From positions 1-21,478 of the IMG/VR virus record IMGVR_UViG_3300044612_001798: DNA of 21,478 bases. One strand, 5' to 3'. The DNA is from a virus. Each line of letters starts with the position of its first letter. Within the stretch, counting starts at the first letter, position 1. Under the pieces are notes generated by a model. That model was not told where the DNA came from, made no database searches, and was given only the letters and a program-made list of their open reading frames with translations. The translations under genes were made by a program, and so were the position numbers. Shown in pieces: positions 15,800 to 21,217 of the stretch.

Positions 15800-16126
15800 A
15801 TGAGCACTTTTTACATCAAGGCTGGTGATACATCACCCGCCATTCGATACGCACTAGATCCGGCATCGGTTGTGCTGACCGGTGCGTCGGTACGGTTTCA
15901 AATGCGGCAGCGACGATCGCGTGGTGGCGCCACCCTTGTTGACGCTGCGGCTGTGGTGGTGACCGCGACGGGCACTCCAACGGTCGAATATCAATGGGAG
16001 GCAGTCAACACTGCCAACGCTGGCACGTTTGAGGCAGAGTTCCGAGTGACGTATTCCAACGGCAGGATCGAGACATTCCCAAATGACGGATTTATTTCTG
16101 TAAAAGTTTCGGAAGACATTAGATAG
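15800..16126 (+). CDS. Baseplate-like small beta protein (BppU N-terminal type)
   Basis: A 108-residue protein. ATG 15800 is preferred because GAGG (15791-15794) lies 5 nt upstream and the following residues begin the family motif. Signatures are MSTFYIKAGDTSPAIRYALD, GASVRFQMRQR, EYQWEAVNTANAGTFEAEFR, VTYSNGRIETFPNDGFISVK. This matches the compact Ig-like module seen at the N-terminus of baseplate upper proteins and as stand-alone phage proteins. It probably joins a receptor-binding part to the tail. The longer frame that starts at 15719 overlaps the preceding gene and is rejected. The gene ends at TAG 16124-16126, immediately before the next ATG. Confidence 0.7.
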   Translation: MSTFYIKAGDTSPAIRYALDPASVVLTGASVRFQMRQRRSRGGATLVDAAAVVVTATGTPTVEYQWEAVNTANAGTFEAEFRVTYSNGRIETFPNDGFISVKVSEDIR

Positions 16127-16327
16127 ATGAGCACTTGTATGATCTGGAAAGCTGGAACAAATCGACACAGCTTCCACCGGCTGTTGAGCATGGATCTGAA
16201 AGATTTTATCGGCGTGGCGGTGCCGATGACGGCGCTACACCTGGTCTTGTTCCTGCCGGCGTGGTGGGTACTGACGGCGGTGCCGGGTGTGCGGCGCTGG
16301 ATGCGGGGGAGGTTGGATCGTGAATGA
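16127..16327 (+). CDS. Small membrane protein, possible holin-type
   Basis: A 66-residue frame starting directly after the previous stop. An internal ATG at 16190 would give a 45-residue form, MDLKDFIGVAVPMTALHLVL onward. The second option has the membrane segment near its start and may be the true one, since neither start has a good ribosome site. One transmembrane helix spans about residues 27-50 and a basic tail follows (RRWMRGRLDRE), which predicts an outside-in orientation. The next gene overlaps it by 8 nt. Position after structural genes and before two more membrane proteins suggests a lysis role, but no family is recognised. Confidence 0.5.
   Translation: MSTCMIWKAGTNRHSFHRLLSMDLKDFIGVAVPMTALHLVLFLPAWWVLTAVPGVRRWMRGRLDRE
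16308..16312 (+). promoter_or_regulatory. Shine-Dalgarno that selects a GTG start
   Basis: GGAGG, within GGGGGAGG, lies 7 nt before GTG 16320. It supports that GTG rather than an upstream in-frame TTG/GTG at 16287 and shows that translation restarts inside the end of the preceding gene. Confidence 0.65.
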
Positions 16328-16805
16328 AAATTTTAGTCAAGTTCCACAAGTTCCGCTTAGTGACCTAAAAGGCTTGTTTGACATGCTCAACAGAGCATGT
16401 GGTGAATTGTCCGGTGTTAAAGATCAGCTTCAAGAAGTTACTTCTATACAGGGAGATCTAAAGCTCTTATGCTCAGGACTAACTCGGATGGAGACAGCAA
16501 TATCAGATATTCAAACGGACCATAAAGCCGCAGTTAAAGACATGAACGCGCATGATAGGGACATCATAAAACTCTCAAGCGCTGTTGAAGCATTAATGAA
16601 AGAAGCAGGGCAATTAGAAAAATCTGTTGAAAAATTGCAAAGCGATATGAATGGCATCGTTATCAAGATCGCCGCAGTTGCAGGCGGTGTAAGCGTGGTG
16701 ATTTGGTTGGTGACGCAAGGCATCGCGGTGTATGACAAGCTGCCCCATGGCTCAGGCAAGGCGGGTCTTATCATGCCCCCAGCACTGGCGAGGGAAATGA
16801 GATGA
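16320..16805 (+). CDS. Coiled-coil membrane protein, XhlA-like lysis candidate
   Basis: A 161-residue protein. Residues 15-108 form a long amphipathic helix with heptads (LRM-free, rich in D, K, E, L: IKLSSAVEALMKEAGQLEKS). A single membrane segment lies at about residues 111-135 (IAAVAGGVSVVIWLVTQGIA). A short external tail follows. A coiled coil ahead of one transmembrane helix is the layout of XhlA-type hemolysin/holin accessory proteins in phage lysis cassettes. It is longer than typical XhlA, so this is a layout match only. The coding sequence is AT-richer than its neighbours. Its stop overlaps the next ATG (ATGA). Confidence 0.6.
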   Translation: MNENFSQVPQVPLSDLKGLFDMLNRACGELSGVKDQLQEVTSIQGDLKLLCSGLTRMETAISDIQTDHKAAVKDMNAHDRDIIKLSSAVEALMKEAGQLEKSVEKLQSDMNGIVIKIAAVAGGVSVVIWLVTQGIAVYDKLPHGSGKAGLIMPPALAREMR

Positions 16806-17053
16806 ACGCCAGAGACGCTATTACCAGAGCCATTGCATTGTGCCTCCTTTCCTCCCCGTTTATCGGGGCCGGGGGGGCGTACCACGTCTGCCAGTTGCAC
16901 CCGGATGACTGCCTTCAGGGATGGACAGCGGCCGGCTCCGGAACGCTCGCGGCAGCCGGCCTGGGTGCCACCCTGCTGGCAAAGCTGGACGATCCGCAGG
17001 CTGAGACCTTGCGGCCCACCGAGCCCCAGCAGGGCCGCACTCCCGGCCCGTAA
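16802..17053 (+). CDS. Small two-segment membrane protein, lysis-cassette candidate
   Basis: An 83-residue protein with AGGG 7 nt before ATG 16802, overlapping the upstream stop. The N-terminus is signal-like (ARDAITRAIALCLLSSPFIG), a short Cys-containing loop follows (YHVCQLHPDDCLQGW), then a second hydrophobic segment (AAGSGTLAAAGLGATLLAKL) and a polar Pro/Gln tail. Two hydrophobic segments with a short hairpin are compatible with a class II holin or a spanin-like protein. No endolysin is recognisable next to it. The gene converges on a minus-strand ORF 8 bp downstream with no clear terminator. Confidence 0.5.
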   Translation: MNARDAITRAIALCLLSSPFIGAGGAYHVCQLHPDDCLQGWTAAGSGTLAAAGLGATLLAKLDDPQAETLRPTEPQQGRTPGP

Positions 17054-17061
17054 AGATGATC

Positions 17062-17352
17062 CTAGGCGGGCTGAAGCTGGAAGGACTGCAGCAACTCTTC
17101 CGCCCATGGCTCAAGGTCTTCGGGTGACGTGTTTTCTCTGGTCATAATCACCGGCTCAAAATTGACGATCTCGTCCTTTGTAGTGCTGAGCATCTTGACC
17201 GTCACCCCAACAACCCCTCGATGGATGCAAGGGGCGTTGAGCATCGTGCCGCCTGGCAACAGGTCAAAGGCTCTGCCCATGATGCCAACATCGGACCTCC
17301 CTGGCACAGCAAACACCCGCTGAACATCCCAGGAGAAAGCGGCGGTGGGCAC
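17062..17352 (-). CDS. Hypothetical 96-residue minus-strand protein
   Basis: An open frame from GTG 17352 to TAG 17062-17064. The product has plausible folding character: a beta-rich N-terminal part (VQRVFAVPGRSDVGIMGRAF), then GVVGVTVKMLSTTKDEIVNF, and an acidic helix (SPEDLEPWAEELLQSFQ). The plus strand read in the same codon register contains a TGA and no convincing protein, which favours the minus strand. An in-frame TGA upstream limits the start; internal GTG codons such as 17316 are alternatives. No ribosome site is evident. No family is recognised. It is separated from the other minus-strand genes by a plus-strand ORF. Confidence 0.5.
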   Translation of the reverse strand: MPTAAFSWDVQRVFAVPGRSDVGIMGRAFDLLPGGTMLNAPCIHRGVVGVTVKMLSTTKDEIVNFEPVIMTRENTSPEDLEPWAEELLQSFQLQPA

Positions 17353-17409
17353 TACTGCCGTCTGGCGTCTGGCTCAGTTTACCGGGAAAGCTGCGCCAGG
17401 TGCTAGGCA

Positions 17410-17565
17410 ATGATGACCTGCGGGTTGATCCGCCTGATCTGCGAGGAGCCGCAGGATCCCCCGACTCGGGCGCGATTTGTTGACGTGCCGCCGTGGCGGG
17501 CTGGCATTGCGACAGTGCTGCTGCAGATCCAGGGCTGGCGTGTTGTGTCTCGGTGGCCGCTGTGA
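17410..17565 (+). CDS. Small 51-residue ORF opposing its neighbours
   Basis: ATGATG at 17410 opens a frame to TGA 17563-17565. The product (RLICEEPQDPPTRARFVDVP, then an amphipathic AGIATVLLQIQGWRVVS) looks more natural than the in-register antisense frame, which is rich in Arg, Pro and His. An AGG lies 3 nt before the start. It is the only likely plus-strand gene after the lysis cassette. Its function is unknown, and it could be a chance frame in an otherwise non-coding gap (17353-17583). Confidence 0.35.
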   Translation: MMTCGLIRLICEEPQDPPTRARFVDVPPWRAGIATVLLQIQGWRVVSRWPL

Positions 17566-17583
17566 AGGCACCTGCTTAGCCGC

Positions 17584-17856
17584 CTATACCCCCGGGTCGG
17601 GCAGCAGAGGGGGTCCTACGACTGGATCGGTAACACCAGTGGTCGCCAGGGTGATCCCGTGCTCTCGACATAGGCGCCGCATCTTGTGCCAGGCGTCGGC
17701 GCCGGAGAACGCCTCAACGCAGTGGACACCAGCGCAAATGCGCCAGACCAATCGACCGCCTATTGTGATGATCTCCTGGACTGGAACCACTGGGGTGATC
17801 ATCTGGGAACATTGCGGCTGTCCCCTAGGTTTCCGTTTTTCCGTCAACTGCGGCAA
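17584..17856 (-). CDS. Small hypothetical protein at the distal end of the minus operon
   Basis: A frame of 90 residues from TTG 17856, which has GGAG 7 nt upstream, or 73 residues from ATG 17802. The core reads IITIGGRLVWRICAGVHCVE, WHKMRRLCREHGITLATTGV, ending PVVGPPLLPDPGV. Two or three cysteines and a basic helix are seen, but no known motif. With the TTG start it overlaps the previous gene by 32 nt. It is the last gene of the minus-strand run. The start is uncertain. Confidence 0.45.
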   Translation of the reverse strand: MPQLTEKRKPRGQPQCSQMITPVVPVQEIITIGGRLVWRICAGVHCVEAFSGADAWHKMRRLCREHGITLATTGVTDPVVGPPLLPDPGV

Positions 17857-18184
17857 TCATCTGCTCCAGTTTTTCTTTATCAAAATTCACTTTAAGCCAA
17901 GCCTTTACCTCGGCTTCACTTGAAAATGGGCCTGCGCAACCTCGCTCAGTTAGATACCTGCCACATTTAGATAAGCCATAAAAACAAGCACGCCAAGTAT
18001 TTACCCCTCCCATAAATTGACAATCCTTATCAATAACCCAGTCAATTTTTGATTTAAGCCATTCACTGCGGACGTGTTGAGCGGCGTCTATGGCTGCATT
18101 GAGAGCGTTAAGTTCTGCACGTTCGAGATCGGTCAGACTGTTTTGATTGAAAATCAACAGTTCCGCTTTTGAGGTTGAGTCCAT
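17825..18184 (-). CDS. Hypothetical AT-rich accessory protein with ISDra-like Cys pattern absent
   Basis: A 119-residue protein from ATG 18184, without a clear ribosome site. An N-terminal helix (SLTDLERAELNALNAAIDAA) precedes IDWVIDKDCQFMGGVNTWRA, CFYGLSKCGRYLTERGCAGP and a C-terminal helical part (SEAEVKAWLKVNFDKEKLEQ). Four cysteines lie in the middle third, but spacing does not match a zinc finger I know. The gene is distinctly AT-richer than the genes on both sides, which suggests separate acquisition. Function is unknown. Confidence 0.6.
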   Translation of the reverse strand: MDSTSKAELLIFNQNSLTDLERAELNALNAAIDAAQHVRSEWLKSKIDWVIDKDCQFMGGVNTWRACFYGLSKCGRYLTERGCAGPFSSEAEVKAWLKVNFDKEKLEQMIAAVDGKTET

Positions 18185-18239
18185 GACGACTGGCGAGAAT
18201 TAGGTGGTGGTTGATAGGTGGTTGGGGATGGGGCGCGGT

Positions 18240-18485
18240 TCATGGGTCCAGTCTTTTGTGGCAGCATTCATCGCATAGATAATGCCCATCTGATTCACAA
18301 TCTGCCCAATCTCCTAGTTTGATTGGTCGGGGCTCAAATGCCGGGCAGGGGCTGTCGGGGTCTCGGTTGCCTGGTACGCCGATCGGCTTTCTACTGCTGG
18401 CCTCCATCTCCCTCGCATAACGGCGATAGGCCCATTTTGCGATTGACAAATAAGCGTCGGCCAGTGTTGGAATTTGAACTAACAT
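18240..18485 (-). CDS. Small Cys/His-rich putative zinc-binding protein
   Basis: An 81-residue protein from ATG 18485, which overlaps the previous TGA as TGATG and has GGAGG 4 nt upstream. The N-terminal part is a helix (TLADAYLSIAKWAYRRYARE). The C-terminal part holds CPAF, then DCESDGHYLCDECCHKRL. The clustered C-GH-C-CCH residues could bind one zinc ion, as in small zinc-ribbon or adaptor proteins. This is inferred from residue spacing only. It is coupled to the 280-residue gene upstream and separated by 55 nt from the next one. Confidence 0.58.
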   Translation of the reverse strand: MLVQIPTLADAYLSIAKWAYRRYAREMEASSRKPIGVPGNRDPDSPCPAFEPRPIKLGDWADCESDGHYLCDECCHKRLDP

Positions 18486-19327
18486 CACGCCTCCACCCCC
18501 CCAGCCTGGGGCGCTGGCAGTGGCTTGCCTTTGCCTAGCTCGGCTTGGGCATACTTACCAAAACCGGCTAGATCCCAATCTTCGGGATTTACGTTAGCTG
18601 CGTAATTCAAGAGACTGTCAGTACCCACTGATTGAACAATTTCTTTCCAGATAACGCTGTCGTAATGAAGCGTTACCGTTGCCAGTGCTACGCAAACGCC
18701 GGCCATGAAGCCGGTGTCCCATTTGCTCTCCTCCACCGGGACCACCTCCGGCGCTGGCGGGGTGGCCAGGCTTTCCCCAGGCTCTGGAGCTGCTGCAGAA
18801 GGGTGCCCCCAGCGGGCAAGCGAAGCCGAGATCATGTCTTGCAAAATCTCAAGGGTTTCACCCTGGTCGTCGTCATAGTGAAACCCGAACTCGGCGCATA
18901 GCTTGTCAACATCGGCGAGGCTTAACCCCTCTTTCTCCTCCGGCGCTGGCTGTGTGGCGGGGGATCGGCTCAGAGCAGGAAAGGTCGATGGTGGGCCATC
19001 CAGGTTATCCACTTCGACCAGGCTTTCCCACATTGGCTGTAATTGGCTATCCATTTTAACTTCCTGTTCGATTGGGTAGCCACCCTGCTTGGCCGGGTGG
19101 CCATCTTGATAGACGGTTCGCCTGTACCAACGCCAAGCGCCAAGGCGATTTGGAGGTCCCATAAGGTTCCAATCGCCTAGTGTTTGGGGCCATGCGAGGC
19201 CGGTGATTTTGGAGGTAGCGCTTAGCGGGCCAGGGGGAATGTCGTCAGAGGTCAGGGCAGCGCGACTGTCGGGCGTGGTCATGGTTCTGGGTCGATGGGT
19301 AATTTGGATTCGATCGGGCGCGGTCAT
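18485..19327 (-). CDS. Hypothetical 280-residue protein, multi-part and low-complexity
   Basis: The start at ATG 19327 overlaps the upstream stop (ATGA). Residues 1-60 are polar and partly disordered. Residues 60-110 contain a Trp/Tyr/Gly-rich segment (RLGAWRWYRRTVYQDGHPAK). A Pro/Ala linker and an acidic helix (LSLADVDKLCAEFGFHYDDD) follow, then a second Pro/Ala linker, and at about residues 205-225 a moderately hydrophobic stretch (FMAGVCVALATVTLHYDSVI). Linkers between short helical parts suggest an adaptor or regulatory protein. No catalytic motif is visible and no family is recognised. Confidence 0.62.
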   Translation of the reverse strand: MTAPDRIQITHRPRTMTTPDSRAALTSDDIPPGPLSATSKITGLAWPQTLGDWNLMGPPNRLGAWRWYRRTVYQDGHPAKQGGYPIEQEVKMDSQLQPMWESLVEVDNLDGPPSTFPALSRSPATQPAPEEKEGLSLADVDKLCAEFGFHYDDDQGETLEILQDMISASLARWGHPSAAAPEPGESLATPPAPEVVPVEESKWDTGFMAGVCVALATVTLHYDSVIWKEIVQSVGTDSLLNYAANVNPEDWDLAGFGKYAQAELGKGKPLPAPQAGGVEA

Positions 19328-20139
19328 CTGCGGGCCTGCCTTTCAAGCCATTCGGCCGCGTCCCATGCGCTGGGGTTGAAGACGGATGGGACGCATTGCC
19401 AGCTCCGCAGCGAAGAAGCTATTTCGCGGATCGCAAGACGGGCGCCAAGGGGGTCTTCAGGATCTGGAACAAGTAAACCTGGGCCGCCAGGGGTTGACGT
19501 TTTGTCTAAGAATATTTGCTCAATCCGTTCCGCCAACCCCTCAGCGTACGCATCAGGTGAGGGTGTTGGGGTGGCCGGCGCCGGGACAGCCGACGGGAAT
19601 TCCGATGTCCGGATCCCGTGCTCCTTCATCACCGGGCGGATAGCGGCAAGGGCTTCGGCGCAGCGCAGCTCGGCCCATGTGACCTTTTCAGTGGCAGAGC
19701 ACAAACGCCCAACTTCCCCCTTGGCAACATCCGCCAGGGCGGTCTCGGCCACGGTCAGGGCATTGGCAACCGGGCTGTCATCCACTGGGGCGGCGTTAAA
19801 CGGGGTGGCGTTAAACGCTTTGGCCCAGTCCTGGACCGTCAGACCAGCTTGAACCGCGTAGTCAGTGATGCGCTGCGCGATGGCAGCAACTGTGTCGGGC
19901 TGTGCCACTTCGGCATCCTCAACCGGGTGACGCAACCTAGCTCCACGCTCCAGGGCCTCCATCCGGCGGCAGAGCGCGGCGATTGTTTTGGAGTAGCTGT
20001 CCACGAATGCTGCAACATCTTGATCACGCTTATCGGCGCGGGCGATCAGGTGCAGCAGAACCTGAGCGTCCTGCTGGCCGCTATCTGCGGCATGGATGAG
20101 CCAGGCTAAGGTTTGGGAGGGAAGGGGAAGGGTGCTCAT
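19324..20139 (-). CDS. Hypothetical helical protein downstream of the DGR target
   Basis: A 271-residue protein. ATG 20139 is chosen because the upstream continuation of this frame is the VR sequence read in the wrong frame. The first 80 residues are helical (TLAWLIHAADSGQQDAQVLL, DSYSKTIAALCRRMEALERG), the middle is helical with Ala/Val, and a Pro/Thr/Ala linker precedes a final helix (AYAEGLAERIEQIFL) and WDAAEWLERQARR. It is not an Avd protein (the DGR accessory, a short four-helix bundle of about 120 residues with basic surface) by length, though both are helical. There is no Shine-Dalgarno. It overlaps the next gene as ATGA. Confidence 0.6.
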   Translation of the reverse strand: MSTLPLPSQTLAWLIHAADSGQQDAQVLLHLIARADKRDQDVAAFVDSYSKTIAALCRRMEALERGARLRHPVEDAEVAQPDTVAAIAQRITDYAVQAGLTVQDWAKAFNATPFNAAPVDDSPVANALTVAETALADVAKGEVGRLCSATEKVTWAELRCAEALAAIRPVMKEHGIRTSEFPSAVPAPATPTPSPDAYAEGLAERIEQIFLDKTSTPGGPGLLVPDPEDPLGARLAIREIASSLRSWQCVPSVFNPSAWDAAEWLERQARR

Positions 20140-20185
20140 AATTAACAGCCAAGGGCAAAGAATTAAAGAGTAAAAGGCTAAAGAA
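20140..20185 (-). repeat. AT-rich spacer with a 12-13 bp direct repeat
   Basis: The 46-bp gap after the FGE-like gene is AT-rich in otherwise GC-rich surroundings. GGCAAAGAATTA (20154-20165) and GGCTAAAGAATTA (20176-20188, reaching into the stop codon) are imperfect direct repeats on the plus strand. No GC-rich hairpin of the kind often found just after DGR variable regions is visible. It could be a promoter or recombination-derived sequence for the downstream gene. Confidence 0.35.
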
Positions 20186-21217
20186 TTAGTCCTGGGGGAG
20201 GCAACAGACGCGGAAACCGATGCCGTTGACGCGGAAGTCCGGGTGGAAGTCGTCGCGGCAAGCCGAGCGGCAGACCCCGGGGTGGCCGGCCCACGACCCG
20301 CCGCGCAGCAGGCGGCTGGCATCAGAGGCAACAGACGCGGAAACCGATGGTGATGACGCGGAAGCCTGGGTGGACGTTGCCGCGGTAGGCCGAACGGCAG
20401 CCCCTGGGGCCGTTGAGCCACGACCCGCCTCGCAGCAGGCGGGTGTGGACTCCCCCAGGCTGTGATCCTCCCAGGCGCTGCCATCCGCTGGGGCCCCTTC
20501 ATAGTTGCCATGCCATTGATCTGAACACCACTCCCAGACATTGCCATGCATGTCATGCAGGCCCCAGGCATTGGCCGGAAAGCTGGGCACTCCGGTGGTC
20601 TGCTCGCGGTAGATACCCTTCGAGCCCTGGCCATAGATGTAATTACCGTCGTAATTTGCCAGCTCCGCGCTGATCGTGTCACCAAAATGAAACGGTGTGG
20701 TGGTGCCAGCGCGGCAGGCGTACTCCCACTGGGCTTCGCTGGGGAGGGTGTACTTATATCCGGTGCGTTGGCTGAGGCGATGGCAAAATTCCATCGCATC
20801 CAGCCAGCTCACCTGCTCCACTGGGCGATTATCGCCCTTGAAGTGCGAGGGATCGGAGACAAGGGCGCGTTGGACCCGTGGCCAACTTGCCACCTCCCGC
20901 CATTGGGCCTGGGTGATCGGTGTCTTGGCCATCCAGAAGGCGGCCAGTGTTACCTCATGCTGGGGGCCTTCGGTTTTTGATCGGTCAGGCTCGTGCTCGG
21001 GGGAACCCATTACGAAGCTCCCAGCAGGAATAAACGCCAGCGGGATTAGGTCCGCTGTCGGTTTAGCTGCTGCAGTTGCTGGAGGTTGATAATCGGCGTT
21101 AATCCGGGCCAGTTCGGCTAATGCGACTGTGGCACTAGCGAATAGGGCTCGGTCGTTTTGAGCGCGGATAAACGCCACAGCAAACTCAAAGCCGGCGCGG
21201 CTGGAATCGGTGGTCAT
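20186..21217 (-). CDS. FGE-sulfatase-like (C-type-lectin fold) DGR target protein with displaced C-terminus
   Basis: A 343-residue protein from ATG 21217, with GAGG 7 nt upstream and ATGA overlap with the previous gene. FGE-family marks are [64 protein letters not shown] and [17 protein letters not shown]. The active-site cysteines of true formylglycine-generating enzymes in the C-terminal GG[AS] segment are missing. This fits the non-catalytic ligand-binding members used as DGR targets. The C-terminus (residues 302-343, RLLRGGSW to [10 protein letters not shown]) is a VR. Residues 256-301 are an Ala/Ser/Thr-rich stretch made by reading a first VR copy in the wrong frame. The protein may be intact with an inserted loop, or damaged by a 1-nt change at 20441-20443. 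Confidence 0.85.
   Translation of the reverse strand: MTTDSSRAGFEFAVAFIRAQNDRALFASATVALAELARINADYQPPATAAAKPTADLIPLAFIPAGSFVMGSPEHEPDRSKTEGPQHEVTLAAFWMAKTPITQAQWREVASWPRVQRALVSDPSHFKGDNRPVEQVSWLDAMEFCHRLSQRTGYKYTLPSEAQWEYACRAGTTTPFHFGDTISAELANYDGNYIYGQGSKGIYREQTTGVPSFPANAWGLHDMHGNVWEWCSDQWHGNYEGAPADGSAWEDHSLGESTPACCEAGRGSTAPGAAVRPTAATSTQASASSPSVSASVASDASRLLRGGSWAGHPGVCRSACRDDFHPDFRVNGIGFRVCCLPQD
20198..20314 (-). repeat. DGR variable region, distal copy (in frame with the gene)
   Basis: A segment of 117 bp coding RLLRGGSW, twelve variable residues, and a constant GFRVCCL end. Variable residues here are A, G, H, G, V, C, D, D, F, D, N and G. It is 97/117 identical to the second copy 127 bp away. 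It is read in frame by the N-terminal FGE part and followed by PQD and TAA. Confidence 0.82.
20325..20441 (-). repeat. DGR variable region, proximal copy (out of frame)
   Basis: A segment of 117 bp coding [20 protein letters not shown] and ending GFRVCCL with TGA at 20322-20324, when read one frame away from the gene body. Variable residues here are L, N, G, R, G, Y, G, N, V, G, I and T. A CCC at 20441-20443 (minus-strand sense) is the point where one missing C takes the gene out of this frame. Confidence 0.82.

Noticed and set aside
17056-17406. A plus-strand endolysin or peptidase after the lysis-type genes.
   Set aside because: The frame is broken by TGA at 17125-17127 and shows no catalytic motif. 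The minus frame in the same register is open and more protein-like.
19324-20139. DGR accessory protein Avd downstream of the target.
   Set aside because: It is about twice the usual length, has Pro/Thr linkers and lacks the strongly basic four-helix pattern. No RT is next to it.
20140-20799. The 491-residue minus frame that runs from 20799 through the VR region into the gene ending at 19324, as one protein.
   Set aside because: Its N-terminal half is the FGE-like gene and the VRs read in a wrong frame. ATG 20139 gives a coherent protein on its own.
20186-21217. A functional sulfatase-activating enzyme.
   Set aside because: The catalytic cysteines of true formylglycine-generating enzymes are missing from the C-terminal GGSW segment, which is instead a variable region.
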